Shown here: positions 47,129-56,800 of the stretch, in pieces
Position numbering within the stretch: position 1 is the stretch's first letter
Layout of the letters: every line of letters begins with the position of its first letter
DNA from: Leeuwenhoekiella aestuarii
GTDB lineage: Bacteria; Bacteroidota; Bacteroidia; Flavobacteriales; Flavobacteriaceae
Direction of reading: 5' to 3'
DNA: 64,000 nt
Assembly: GCF_004104055.1 (NCBI RefSeq)
Contig: NZ_QOVJ01000007.1
Coordinates: forward strand, 119,540 to 183,539
Notes under the pieces: model-generated
Database searches by the model: none
What the model saw: the letters and a program-made list of their open reading frames with translations, nothing else
What the model was told of the DNA's origin: nothing
Made by a program: the position numbers and the translations under genes

Positions 47129-48172
47129 ATGAAAAAAAAGAAAACCCTTACCATTCATGATTTAGCACGTGAATTAAATTATTCTGCAAGTACAATTAGC
47201 CGGGCTCTTAAAAATCATAAAAGCATAAGTAAAAAGACTACTCAACTAATTCAAAAAGCCGCTAAAGAGCAAGGTTATCGTCCTAATTCTATTGCAGCCA
47301 GCCTTCGTAAAAACAAAAGCAAAACTATAGGTGTTCTTGTTCCTAAGATAAGCAGGCCTTTTGGTTCTAACCTAATCAGTGGTATAGAAACCGAAGCACG
47401 AAAAAAAGGGTTTAATGTTATCATCTCACAATCTAATGATAGTATAACAAACGAAATTGCAAATTCTAAAGCCTTATTTGACAGCCGTGTGGGCGGGATC
47501 ATCGCATCACTGAGTATGGAGACCCAAAACACTGATCATTTTAATCAGTTTGTTGATCAGGATATCCCGGTTGTATTTGTAGACCGTGTTCCTAAAGATT
47601 TCCCTAGTTATCACGTAATAATCGATAATTACACTGCTGCTTATCGGGCAACAGAACATCTCATTGAGCAAGGTTGCAAACGCATTGCTCATTTTGCAGG
47701 TTCTCAGCATATAAACGTTTATAGTGAACGCAGAAGGGGTTATGTAGATGCGCTCAAGAAATATAATCTTCCTGTAGATGAAGAACTCATTATTTATATG
47801 AATTCCTTAAGTTTTGAAGAAGGACAGCAATATACCGAAGTGCTTTATAATTTAGCTTCACCACCCGATGGAATTTTCTCTTCAAACGATACTGCAGCTG
47901 TAAGCGCTATCATTTATTTAAAAAAATCAGGATATAAAATTCCTGAAGATGTTGCAATTATTGGCTTTAATGATGACCCTATTTCTTCAATTGTAGAGCC
48001 ACCTTTATCTACTGTTTACCATCCGGCTCAAAAAATGGGAGAGCTATCAACCCGTCGAATTTTAGAACATTCAGTAAATGAAGGCACTGAAATAGCAAAA
48101 GAAATTTCAGTAATGGATACGCATTTAATTTTAAGAGCATCAAGTTTACGTAAAAGTACACACATTGATTAG
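47129..48172 (+). CDS. LacI/GalR-family transcriptional regulator
   Basis: 347 residues. N-terminal helix-turn-helix and hinge: TIHDLARELNYSASTISRALKNH, then EQGYRPNSIAASLRKNKSKTIGVLVP, the standard LacI pattern with the minor-groove hinge helix. Residues about 62-345 form the periplasmic-binding-protein-like sensor domain (GSNLISGIETEARKKGF, GGIIASLS, PVVFVDRV, AIIGFNDDPISSIVEPPLSTV). It is followed directly by the GH67-SDR-uxuA-GH115 operon. The recurring ACGCAA-centred palindromes in the window are its likely sites. The inducer could be a glucuronate- or xylose-derived molecule; the sequence does not say which. Confidence 0.95.
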   Translation: MKKKKTLTIHDLARELNYSASTISRALKNHKSISKKTTQLIQKAAKEQGYRPNSIAASLRKNKSKTIGVLVPKISRPFGSNLISGIETEARKKGFNVIISQSNDSITNEIANSKALFDSRVGGIIASLSMETQNTDHFNQFVDQDIPVVFVDRVPKDFPSYHVIIDNYTAAYRATEHLIEQGCKRIAHFAGSQHINVYSERRRGYVDALKKYNLPVDEELIIYMNSLSFEEGQQYTEVLYNLASPPDGIFSSNDTAAVSAIIYLKKSGYKIPEDVAIIGFNDDPISSIVEPPLSTVYHPAQKMGELSTRRILEHSVNEGTEIAKEISVMDTHLILRASSLRKSTHID

Positions 48173-48213
48173 CTTGTAAAAAAGTAGATTTCTATCCTAA
48201 AACACGACTTTTT

Positions 48214-48229
48214 ACGCAACCGATTGCGT
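48214..48229. promoter_or_regulatory. LacI-type operator ahead of the GH67 operon
   Basis: ACGCAACCGATTGCGT is the most symmetric copy in the window: it is palindromic except for one central base pair. It lies 38 bases upstream of the GH67 start and 42 bases after the lacI stop, so it gives the GH67-SDR-uxuA-GH115 operon its own control. Confidence 0.75.
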
Positions 48230-48266
48230 TATTTTTATTAAATTCACTTTCATATATTTTAAACTT

Positions 48267-50417
48267 ATGAAAAAACTAATACTAGGACTGTTAGTATTTG
48301 TATCTTCTTATGGTATTGCACAAGACGGATACAAGCTTTGGCTTCAATATAAAACCGTCGATAACGCTAAAATCCGCGAGCACTATTCAGAATTAAATGA
48401 AACCATAAGTCTCGACACCAACTCTTCAATAGCTAAAGTCATACAAAAAGAACTCAAACTGGCAATGCAAGGTATGCTTTCGCAGAACCCCCGGTTCTCA
48501 GAGGAGAATCCTACTTTGATTATTAAAAAAATAGCGGATCTTCCTAAAGATTTAAAACCCAAACAGAATCTTATCGATTCTATTAATGATGAAGGCTTTA
48601 ACATACAAACTATTACCAGTAAATCAACCCCTAAAATTCTAATTACTGCAAAGACAGATCAAGGTTTATTGTACGGTGTTTTCACCTATTTAAAACAGCT
48701 CCAACTGCATAAGGATCTAACCGAACTTTCAATTACAGATTCACCTAAAATAAAAAAACGCCTGCTCAATCATTGGGATAACCTTGACCGCACCATCGAG
48801 CGTGGTTACGCGGGTTTCTCTATCTGGGACTGGCACTTGCTACCTAATCTTATCAAAGAAGAATATATAGATTATGCACGGGCAAATGCTTCGATAGGAA
48901 TTAATGGTACCGTTCTCAATAATGTAAATGCTAGCGCCTATATTCTACAGGAAGATTATCTGGAAAAAGTACAAGCTTTGGCTGATACTTTTAGACCTTA
49001 CGGCATTCAGGTTTACCTAACTGCACGTTTTTCGGCACCTATCGAAATTGGAGGTTTAGAAACTGCAGATCCACTCAATAAAGAAGTGCGTCAATGGTGG
49101 AATAATAAAGCAGATGAGATTTATAAATTAATTCCCGACTTCGGAGGATTTCTGGTAAAAGCGAATTCTGAAGGGCAACCGGGACCTAATAATTACGGGC
49201 GTTCTCATGTTGACGGAGCAAATATGCTAGCCGAAGCTCTGGCTCCACATAATGGCATTGTTATGTGGCGTGCTTTTGTTTATTCAGACGAGAAGCCAGA
49301 TGATCGTGCCAAGCAAGCCTATACCGAGTTTGTCCCTTTTGACGGAACCTTTAAAGACAATGTACTGGTTCAGGTTAAAAACGGGGCAATAGACTTTCAG
49401 CCAAGAGAGCCTTTTCATCCGCTTTTTGGCGCTATGCCAGAAACACCTTTGATGATGGAATTTCAAATCACTCAGGAATATTTGGGTGGTATGTCTCATC
49501 TGGTGTTTTTACCTAAAATATTTGAAGAGACTTTACAGGAAGATACATTTTCACAAGGCAAGGGAAGTACTGTTGCAAAAGTGGTAGATGGCTCTTTGAC
49601 AGACACCCAACTAACCGGTATTGCAGGAGTCTCAAATATAGGTAATGCGCGTAACTGGACCGGTCATCCCTTTGCGCAAGCCAACTGGTATGGCTTTGGG
49701 AGACTTGCCTGGAACCCCAAACTTAAAGCAGAAACCATTGCTCAAGAATGGTTAGGAATGACCTTTTCTACAGATCCTGCATTCGTAAAACCTATGACTT
49801 CCCTCCTGCTCGATTCACGGGAAGCGGTGGTTGATTATATGACCCCCTTGGGATTGCATCATATGATGGCAGAAGGGCATCATCAGGGACCTGGTCCCTG
49901 GGTTAAAGATTTGGGACGTGAAGACTGGACATCTGTTTACTATCACAAAGCAGATAGTCTGGGCATTGGATTTGACCGTACCGCTACAGGCAGTGATGCC
50001 TTATCACAATATGCGCCGGAAATCGAAAAAGCCTATTCAAAAATCGAAACAACTCCAGAAAAATACCTGCTTTGGTTTCACCATGTTCCCTGGAACTATG
50101 AATTGAAAAATGGAAAAAACCTGTGGTACAATCTTGCGAGACACTATCAGGATGGGGTTGAAGAAGTTGAAAAAATGATCAGCACCTGGGAGCAAATGAA
50201 GCCTTATGTTGATGAAAAAGCATACCGTAAAACGGAAATGCTGTTAAGCATTCAGCTTAAAGAATCGCAATGGTGGCGGGCTTCCTGCCTGTTGTATTTT
50301 CAGCAGTTTTCAAAAATGGAAATGCCTGATTTTATTCCTGAGGCGCCGCACACACTTAATTATTATGAATCAATACGGGATCCTTATGCTCCCGGTATAA
50401 AACCTTCGTGGGATTAA
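48267..50417 (+). CDS. GH67 alpha-glucuronidase
   Basis: 716 residues; signal peptide to YGIAQ (about 19). GH67 removes (4-O-methyl)glucuronic acid from the non-reducing end of xylo-oligosaccharides. Catalytic candidates by alignment to the family pattern are acid Glu302 in KANSEGQPGP, Asp376 in GAIDFQPREP and Glu398 in MMEFQITQEYLGG. Other family blocks are LLNHWDNLDRTIERGYAG, TGHPFAQANWYGFGRLAWNP and LGLHHMMAEGHHQGPGPW. Only one base separates it from the SDR gene; together with UxuA and GH115 it forms a glucuronate-release and catabolism operon. Confidence 0.95.
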   Translation: MKKLILGLLVFVSSYGIAQDGYKLWLQYKTVDNAKIREHYSELNETISLDTNSSIAKVIQKELKLAMQGMLSQNPRFSEENPTLIIKKIADLPKDLKPKQNLIDSINDEGFNIQTITSKSTPKILITAKTDQGLLYGVFTYLKQLQLHKDLTELSITDSPKIKKRLLNHWDNLDRTIERGYAGFSIWDWHLLPNLIKEEYIDYARANASIGINGTVLNNVNASAYILQEDYLEKVQALADTFRPYGIQVYLTARFSAPIEIGGLETADPLNKEVRQWWNNKADEIYKLIPDFGGFLVKANSEGQPGPNNYGRSHVDGANMLAEALAPHNGIVMWRAFVYSDEKPDDRAKQAYTEFVPFDGTFKDNVLVQVKNGAIDFQPREPFHPLFGAMPETPLMMEFQITQEYLGGMSHLVFLPKIFEETLQEDTFSQGKGSTVAKVVDGSLTDTQLTGIAGVSNIGNARNWTGHPFAQANWYGFGRLAWNPKLKAETIAQEWLGMTFSTDPAFVKPMTSLLLDSREAVVDYMTPLGLHHMMAEGHHQGPGPWVKDLGREDWTSVYYHKADSLGIGFDRTATGSDALSQYAPEIEKAYSKIETTPEKYLLWFHHVPWNYELKNGKNLWYNLARHYQDGVEEVEKMISTWEQMKPYVDEKAYRKTEMLLSIQLKESQWWRASCLLYFQQFSKMEMPDFIPEAPHTLNYYESIRDPYAPGIKPSWD

Positions 50418-50418
50418 T

Positions 50419-51159
50419 ATGAAACAAAAAATAGCAATCGTTACCGGTGGAAATGCCGGTTTAGGTTTTGCAACCGCAAAAAAACTTTGTGACGAAAACA
50501 TCATTACCTATATCATAGGTCGTAATCCTGAAAAAACCGAAAAAGCTCGCGAAGAATTAGGGCCAAATGCTCGGTCCTATATTCTCGATCTTAGTGAACT
50601 TGACAAAATTCCTCAAGCGATAGCGCATATTACAGATGAATCCGGTGGTATAGATATACTGGTGAATAATGCGGGAGTCAATATGAAAAAAGATTTTCTG
50701 GAAGTTGAAGATGATGAGTTTCAACGTATTATTCACACAAATCTGACCAGTGTTTTTGTAATAAGCCGCGAGGTTACTAAAGTGATGAAAAAGCAAAACT
50801 CAGGTAGCATCATCAACATCAGCTCGATGGCTGCGCAGTACGGAATCCCCAAAGTAGTAGCCTATACAGCCAGTAAATCAGCTATTGAAGGAATGACTCG
50901 TTCTATGGCGGTTGACTTGGCTCAATATGGCATACGTGTAAACTGTGTAGCGCCCGGTTTTATCAAAACTAATATGTCTAGTAAAGCATTAGATAGCGAT
51001 CCCGAACGCAAAAATAAAGTGTTAGGCAGAACGCCTATGGCTAAGCTGGGAGAGCCTTCAGATATTGGCGATACGGTTTTCTACTACGCTTCAGATTTAT
51101 CAAAATTTACAACCGGTACCGTACTTTGTGTTGACGGTGGAAACTCAATAGGATTTTAA
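50419..51159 (+). CDS. SDR-family oxidoreductase, probable D-mannonate/fructuronate oxidoreductase
   Basis: 246 residues, no signal peptide. Classical SDR: nucleotide motif TGGNAGLGFATA, NNAGVN, catalytic Ser in INISSMA, and YTASK (Tyr-x-x-x-Lys), then RVNCVAPGFIKTNM. Its placement, one base after GH67 and with its TAA touching the ATG of UxuA, suggests it converts fructuronate to mannonate, the step before mannonate dehydratase; this job is done by UxuB in Escherichia coli, a different protein family. A gluconate 5-dehydrogenase or KduD-type activity is the alternative. Confidence 0.82.
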   Translation: MKQKIAIVTGGNAGLGFATAKKLCDENIITYIIGRNPEKTEKAREELGPNARSYILDLSELDKIPQAIAHITDESGGIDILVNNAGVNMKKDFLEVEDDEFQRIIHTNLTSVFVISREVTKVMKKQNSGSIINISSMAAQYGIPKVVAYTASKSAIEGMTRSMAVDLAQYGIRVNCVAPGFIKTNMSSKALDSDPERKNKVLGRTPMAKLGEPSDIGDTVFYYASDLSKFTTGTVLCVDGGNSIGF

Positions 51160-52326
51160 ATGAAAACTTCAATTATCAAAACAATGCGCTGGTATGGAGA
51201 GCGCGATGTATTAAGTTTAGAAGATTTACGTCAAGCCGGTATTTCCGGAATTGTTACGGCGCTACACCACATTTCTGTTGGGGATATCTGGACCCCAGAA
51301 GAAATAGAAAAGACCAGAACAAAAATTGAACAAGCCGGGATGAACTGGGAAGTGGTTGAAAGCCTTCCAGTGCATGAAAATATTAAAAAGCGAACTGGAA
51401 ACTTTGAGGAGCTTATCGAAAACTATAAGGTAAGTCTTAAAAATTTGGCCGATCAAGGTATTTACACTATCACTTATAATTTTATGCCCATCTTAGATTG
51501 GGTGCGTACTGATCACCGCTTTAAAAACGAAACAGGAGCCGAAATTTTAAAATACGACCCGGTAAAATTCCGTGCTTTTGATCTTTTTATTCTTAAAAGA
51601 TCCGGAGCCGAAGCAGATTATAAGGAGTACCAAATTGACGAAGCCAAACAGAAATTCGAAAGCTTTTCTAAGGAAGATATTCAGGTTTTGAAAAAAAGTG
51701 TGATGCTAGGACTTCCCGGAAGCACCGAAGATTTTACTACAGAAGATTTACTCGCCCAGCTGGAAGAGTATAAACATATTGATGAAGATAAACTTCGGGA
51801 ACACTTAGTCTTGTTTTTAAAAGCGGTCACTCCAACCGCTGAAGCTGTAGGCTCAAAACTGGCGATTCATCCAGATGATCCGCCATTTTCAGTATTGGGA
51901 CTTCCACGTATTGTGAGTAAGGCAACCGATCTGGATTTTATCTTTTCAAATATTGAATCTACCGCCTGCGGATTGTGCTATTGCACGGGATCATTAGGTG
52001 CAAATCCTGCTAACCAACTCGTTGACATTTTTGAAAAATACAAAGACCGTGTACACTTTTTACACTTGAGAAATGTGCGAAAGTTTGAAGACGGCACCTT
52101 CTTTGAATCAGATCATCTGGATGGTGATGTTCCTATGAAACAGGTACTGCAACACATTATAAACTATACGGCAGCAACTGGAAAAAAAATACCGGTGCGA
52201 CCCGATCACGGTTACCTGCACGCTTTAGAAAAAGACAAACCCTACTACGTAGGTTACTCGTTCATTGGCAGGCTTAAAGGTCTCGCAGAACTTACCGGTC
52301 TTGAATTGGGTTTACAGCCTTCCTAA
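51160..52326 (+). CDS. uxuA: Mannonate dehydratase
   Basis: 388 residues, cytoplasmic. It dehydrates D-mannonate to 2-keto-3-deoxygluconate in hexuronate catabolism. Family blocks seen: MRWYGERDVLSLEDLRQAGI, WEVVESLPVHENIKKRTG, YNFMPILDWVRTD, LAIHPDDPPFSVLGLPRI, SIESTACGLCYCTGSLGAN-type metal-site region, HFLHLRNVR and PVRPDHGYLHALEKD. Length is normal for the enzyme. The gene begins at the base after the SDR stop. No glucuronate isomerase (UxaC) is present in the window, so that step must be encoded elsewhere. Confidence 0.95.
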   Translation: MKTSIIKTMRWYGERDVLSLEDLRQAGISGIVTALHHISVGDIWTPEEIEKTRTKIEQAGMNWEVVESLPVHENIKKRTGNFEELIENYKVSLKNLADQGIYTITYNFMPILDWVRTDHRFKNETGAEILKYDPVKFRAFDLFILKRSGAEADYKEYQIDEAKQKFESFSKEDIQVLKKSVMLGLPGSTEDFTTEDLLAQLEEYKHIDEDKLREHLVLFLKAVTPTAEAVGSKLAIHPDDPPFSVLGLPRIVSKATDLDFIFSNIESTACGLCYCTGSLGANPANQLVDIFEKYKDRVHFLHLRNVRKFEDGTFFESDHLDGDVPMKQVLQHIINYTAATGKKIPVRPDHGYLHALEKDKPYYVGYSFIGRLKGLAELTGLELGLQPS

Positions 52327-52355
52327 AGTTTTATAAAAACACAATAAATGTACTT

Positions 52356-55163
52356 ATGTTCATTCAATCTATCTCAATAAAATCGTCCTTATTTTTCTTC
52401 GCAATCGTTTTAATTTGTTGCAATATAGATTTAGTTGCTCAGAATATTTCGGTTTCTCAAACTACAGAAGCGGGTGCATTTAAGCTTGTTGATGGTACTT
52501 CTGCCGCACAGTTAGTAATTGATACCGAAGATTACGAAGGCGTTCATATTGCGGTTAAAAATTTACAAAAAGACATTGAACGGGTAAGTTCCCAAAAACC
52601 AAAGTTTTCAAAAACAATCGATGGAAGTGGCGCGGTAATCATTGGGACTCTCGGAAAAAGTAAGTATCTGGATAATTTAATAGCATCTGGAAAACTCAAC
52701 CTGGATTCCATCAAAAATAAATGGGAAGCCTTCACGATTCAACAGGTTGATGGCAATCTGGTAATAGCCGGTAGCGACAAACGCGGCACCATTTATGGGG
52801 TTTATACACTTTCAGAAAAAATAGGAGTTTCCCCCTGGTATTGGTGGGCAGACGTTCCTGTAAAAAAATCAAAAGTACTTTACATTACGTCAAAATCGTT
52901 TACTGATCTGGGACCTAAAGTACAGTATCGCGGTATTTTCATCAACGACGAAGCCCCGGCACTTTCAGGATGGGTTGGAGAAAATTTTGGCTCGTTTAAC
53001 CACGAATTTTATGAGCATGTTTTTGAACTCATTTTGCGATTGAAGGGTAACTACCTTTGGCCTGCGATGTGGGGACGTGCTTTTTATGATGACGATCCAC
53101 AAAATCCCATTGAAGCCGATAAATATGGTGTGGTCATTGGGACTTCACACCACGAACCCTTAATGCGCGCACATGCAGAATGGGATAAGTATGGAGCAGG
53201 AAATTGGAATTACACTACCAACTCCGAAAACCTTCGCGATTTTTGGAAAAAAGGAATAGAGCGTATGGGTACTAACGAAAGTATTGTCACTGTAGGTATG
53301 CGCGGCGATGGTGACGAACCCATGACAGAAGTGACGGCGATAGAATTACTTGAAGGTATTGTAAAAGATCAACGAAAAATTATTGAAGCTGTTACCCAAA
53401 AACCTGCTAATGAAACACCACAAATCTGGGCGTTGTATAAAGAGGTTCAGGATTATTATGATCAGGGTATGCGCGTGCCAGACGATGTAACACTACTTCT
53501 TGCTGATGACAACTGGGGAAATATTAGAAAATTACCCCATCCCGAAGAAGGTGAACGCGCAGGTGGATACGGTATATATTACCATTTTGATTATGTGGGA
53601 GGACCGCGTAATTACAAATGGCTCAATACCAATCAAATTTCAAGAGTGTATGAGCAAATGTCTCTGGCATATGCTTACAACGCCCGTAAAATATGGATTG
53701 TAAATGTGGGCGATATTAAGCCGATGGAATACCCAACGAGTTTCTTTCTCGACTACGCATGGAATCCGGAAAATTTTAACTTAAAAGATCTTGCAAACTA
53801 CCCCAGAGAATGGGCAGCAGCGCAGTTTGGAGATACGTATGCTTCTGAAATCGGAGAATTGCTTCAGACCTATTCTACATTAGCCAGCAGACGTAAACCC
53901 GAATTATTAAGCCCGGAAACGTTCAGTCATACTTATTCTAATGAGGCTGAGACTATTTTAAAGGAATACAAAGATCTCGAGCAGAAAACGCTTAAAATTA
54001 AGGATAAATTGAATGCTGCATATCAATCCGCTTACTATCAATTGGTTCTGTTTCCTATTGAAGCATTGGCAAATATAAACCGACTTTATATCGCTACCGC
54101 AAAAAACAGGTTGTATGCAAAACAGGGTCGCAATACTACCAACCAATACGCAGATCAGGTTCAGGAATTATTTGAAAACGATAAAGCTTTAACTGAAGCC
54201 TATCACAGCCTAAACGATTCTAAATGGAATCATTTTATGGATCAAACCCATATAGGCTACACCTATTGGCAGGAACCGCGTCAAAATACCATACCCGAAA
54301 CGGAAACTATAAAAATACCACAAACCGGTAAGCTGGGTATTGCCACTTCAGGAACAACAGATTTTTATCCTAATGTGAATACGCTTGAAGTGCTTCCCTT
54401 TGATCAATCGCATACCGTTCAGCAAATTACCCTTTTTAATACGGGTGTTGATGAACTTGATTTTAAACTGAATAAATTGCCTAAGTGGCTCTCAGCAAAC
54501 CTCAAGAAAGGATCTTTTTCTGAGGAGCAGGTTATTGAGTTAAAACTTAATCCCAAGAAGCTTCCTCAAGAGCCTATTTCCACTTCGTTTTCAATTAAAT
54601 CTGCTGATCATGAAACTCAAATAAATGTAAGATATCAACCCTATTTCGAAGAAGCTAAAGGCTTTTTGGCATACAACGGAATGATTGCGATTCCTGCAAA
54701 CGGATATGTCAAAAATACAGGTTGGGAACTACTACCTGATTTAGGAAGGCAGGATGTGGCGTTAAGACCCAAGAAACGCTTTTCAAAAGAAATAACTACG
54801 ACCAATACCTGCCTCGAATATGAATTTTATACGCCACAGCAGCTAAAAGGCACGCTTAGCTTTTACCTCTCTCCTACTTTGGATTTTAAGAATCAGGGTG
54901 GTCTGAGCTTTAAATATCAAATTGATGAAGGTGAAGTGCTGGAATTAAATATGCATCAGGACACCTCAGATAACTGGGGAGCAAGTGTAAGCAATAACAC
55001 CACACACGTTAAAAAAGCAATTAAAATAGCACCGGGAAATCATACGCTTAAAATCTTTGGTAAAGACCCGGGAGTAGTTATACAACAAATTGAAATTAAA
55101 TCTCAAAATAGCCATCGTGACACCTATCTTGTGGCTCCCTCCAAAAAAGTCGCAACCGATTAG
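52356..55163 (+). CDS. GH115 alpha-glucuronidase
   Basis: 935 residues; signal-like N-terminus to about LVAQ (29), with a CC pair in LICCNI that might also serve as a lipobox. GH115 removes (4-O-methyl)glucuronic acid from internal xylose units of polymeric glucuronoxylan, complementing GH67, which works on chain ends. Family blocks: GTIYGVYTLSEKIGVSPWYWWADVP, QYRGIFINDEAPAL, LRLKGNYLWPAMWGRAF, GTSHHEPLMRAHAEWDKYG, VGMRGDGDEPM, LLLADDNWGNIRKLP and VNVGDIKPMEYP. A C-terminal beta-rich region follows from about 660. Last gene of the plus-strand operon, 29 bases after uxuA. Confidence 0.93.
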   Translation: MFIQSISIKSSLFFFAIVLICCNIDLVAQNISVSQTTEAGAFKLVDGTSAAQLVIDTEDYEGVHIAVKNLQKDIERVSSQKPKFSKTIDGSGAVIIGTLGKSKYLDNLIASGKLNLDSIKNKWEAFTIQQVDGNLVIAGSDKRGTIYGVYTLSEKIGVSPWYWWADVPVKKSKVLYITSKSFTDLGPKVQYRGIFINDEAPALSGWVGENFGSFNHEFYEHVFELILRLKGNYLWPAMWGRAFYDDDPQNPIEADKYGVVIGTSHHEPLMRAHAEWDKYGAGNWNYTTNSENLRDFWKKGIERMGTNESIVTVGMRGDGDEPMTEVTAIELLEGIVKDQRKIIEAVTQKPANETPQIWALYKEVQDYYDQGMRVPDDVTLLLADDNWGNIRKLPHPEEGERAGGYGIYYHFDYVGGPRNYKWLNTNQISRVYEQMSLAYAYNARKIWIVNVGDIKPMEYPTSFFLDYAWNPENFNLKDLANYPREWAAAQFGDTYASEIGELLQTYSTLASRRKPELLSPETFSHTYSNEAETILKEYKDLEQKTLKIKDKLNAAYQSAYYQLVLFPIEALANINRLYIATAKNRLYAKQGRNTTNQYADQVQELFENDKALTEAYHSLNDSKWNHFMDQTHIGYTYWQEPRQNTIPETETIKIPQTGKLGIATSGTTDFYPNVNTLEVLPFDQSHTVQQITLFNTGVDELDFKLNKLPKWLSANLKKGSFSEEQVIELKLNPKKLPQEPISTSFSIKSADHETQINVRYQPYFEEAKGFLAYNGMIAIPANGYVKNTGWELLPDLGRQDVALRPKKRFSKEITTTNTCLEYEFYTPQQLKGTLSFYLSPTLDFKNQGGLSFKYQIDEGEVLELNMHQDTSDNWGASVSNNTTHVKKAIKIAPGNHTLKIFGKDPGVVIQQIEIKSQNSHRDTYLVAPSKKVATD

Positions 55164-55335
55164 AGTGTTTATTCTTATTTGTTTAAATTCATCTGAATCA
55201 GCATTAAAAGTCACCACATTGTACTAGTAAATGATAATCGTTTATTGCTAACTATACTGCTTTATAAATTCTGTAATTAAAGTACTTTTCACTTTCTATT
55301 TTTTTTACTAAAAATTTAGTATTAAATCAAAAGCA

Positions 55336-56706
55336 TTAATTATCCCAATACCTTCTGGCCCAGGCAATCCAGGTACTCCAATTAGGTCCGGTTGAATGGC
55401 CGCCTCCGTGTTGCCTAAATGCTAATTCTCCTTGTGTAAGGGCGGTTCCCATAAAAGGAAATTCAGAAGTTCTATATCCATTCAATCCGTACAGCTCATA
55501 AACGGGACTGGCCTTTAAGCCGCCCAGAAACATGCCTTTAGCGTCAACCCAATTTCCTTCTATTGCTGAAGATCCTGCACTTATAAACACCGGGCGTGGT
55601 GCACAGAGCGCGATAACCGTGTGCGCATCAAACGGGAGATCGTCTACCGTTTGAATGCTCGCGTATTTTATAAATTTGCCACTAAACCAATGGTATTCTG
55701 CTGGTGAAGCTAAATTTTCAAGCGATTCCCCAAAGTTTCTGCGCAAAATGGAAGCACCGCCAGCGCCTGAGGAACCAATAAAACCTAAGGAAATACGAGG
55801 GTCAAAAGCCATAGCTACTAAAGCAGCTTTTCCATAACGGGAGGTTCCTTCTACCGCAACACGTTCCTGATCTACATCTGGTCGTACCGAAAAATAATCA
55901 ACCAGCTTGCTTGCACCCCAACCCCAGGCTCTTAATACTCCCCAATCATCGGGTGACCGAGATTCACCTTTATTTACTAAACCTATTATACCCGATTTAA
56001 TACCTGCTCCGTGATCGGCCTGTATGCTATTTACTTCTAAGATGGCATAACCCCAGCCTTGTATAGCGAGTTGTTGTTTAAAACGCGGCTCGTAAGGTGA
56101 GATGAAGTAACTGGAAGGTTCATTGACCTTACCAAAAGGTGAATTCAAAAATCCCAGTTGGATCACTACAGGAATGGCATTCCTTTTCTCCAATTTAGGT
56201 AATCCCAAAAGCACCTGAATCTCAACAGCCAGTTCAGGATGGGCAGCATTATCAACTATACCTATTAACCATTCTTCCTCAATGAGCACGCCACCTATCA
56301 CCGTATCCTTAGTTGCTTCGACCTTCCAGGAAATCTCCGGTACGTTTTCCGGAATGTGGCCATACATTTCAGTTGCTATGCTTTCAATAAGCTCTGGTCT
56401 TCGTAAGCGCTCCCACTCATTTGATGTATAAATCTTTTCTCCATTTTCTGCGATTAGCAAATCAGGCAAAATATATTCCCTAACTGCAGATTCATCGGTA
56501 TTTGCAGCATTAGGATCATTAGGGTTTCCAGAAGGTCCTGTTCTGTTTTCAACAGTTATCCCCAGCTGCTTTTTCATATGTTTAAAATCAAGATACGTAT
56601 AGGTATTGATGCTGTCTCGTACCTGAGTCGTATTTTGAGAAAACAGTACCAGAGGCGAAAAAATGAATGTCAGCAATACAGAAACGTTAAATATTTTGAT
56701 ACACAT
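55336..56706 (-). CDS. CE15 glucuronoyl esterase
   Basis: 456 residues; signal peptide to VLFSQ (24). CE15 alpha/beta hydrolase: nucleophile Ser289 in EGTSRYGKAAL, the conserved VLRAWGWGASKLVDYF helix, LCAPRPVFISAGSSAIEGNWVD (probable acidic residue), and His437 in QHGGGHSTGPNW. The fungal GCSRxG Cys is Thr here, as in various bacterial members. It hydrolyses esters of (methyl)glucuronic acid on xylan, including ester links to lignin alcohols. It reads convergent to GH115 and lies beyond a terminator at 56760-56783, so it may have its own promoter. Confidence 0.87.
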   Translation of the reverse strand: MCIKIFNVSVLLTFIFSPLVLFSQNTTQVRDSINTYTYLDFKHMKKQLGITVENRTGPSGNPNDPNAANTDESAVREYILPDLLIAENGEKIYTSNEWERLRRPELIESIATEMYGHIPENVPEISWKVEATKDTVIGGVLIEEEWLIGIVDNAAHPELAVEIQVLLGLPKLEKRNAIPVVIQLGFLNSPFGKVNEPSSYFISPYEPRFKQQLAIQGWGYAILEVNSIQADHGAGIKSGIIGLVNKGESRSPDDWGVLRAWGWGASKLVDYFSVRPDVDQERVAVEGTSRYGKAALVAMAFDPRISLGFIGSSGAGGASILRRNFGESLENLASPAEYHWFSGKFIKYASIQTVDDLPFDAHTVIALCAPRPVFISAGSSAIEGNWVDAKGMFLGGLKASPVYELYGLNGYRTSEFPFMGTALTQGELAFRQHGGGHSTGPNWSTWIAWARRYWDN

Positions 56707-56759
56707 ACGAATTCGGTTTATAGGATTGGACTGATAACGAGAAAACTGTTTGAAACCAA

Positions 56760-56783
56760 AAAAAGAGGCATTAACCTCTTTTT
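56760..56783. terminator. Intrinsic terminator between cytoplasmic GH43 and CE15
   Basis: Arms AAAAAGAGG and CCTCTTTTT with a 6-base loop. It is 17 bases after the GH43 stop (56801) on the minus strand and 53 bases upstream of the CE15 start, so it should end the GPH-GH10-GH43 operon. The stem sequence resembles the terminator at 11833-11860. Confidence 0.8.
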
Positions 56784-56800
56784 AAATGTTTATTTTGGGA

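Noticed and set aside
55150..55165. Operator-like core CGCAACCGATT at the end of the GH115 gene
   Set aside because: It matches only the left 11 bases, lies in the last codons of GH115, and no gene starts downstream on that strand. Probably chance.
55306..55321. TACTAAAAATTTAGTA as a terminator between convergent GH115 and CE15
   Set aside because: The T-run lies on the wrong side for GH115 and the stem is short and AT-only.
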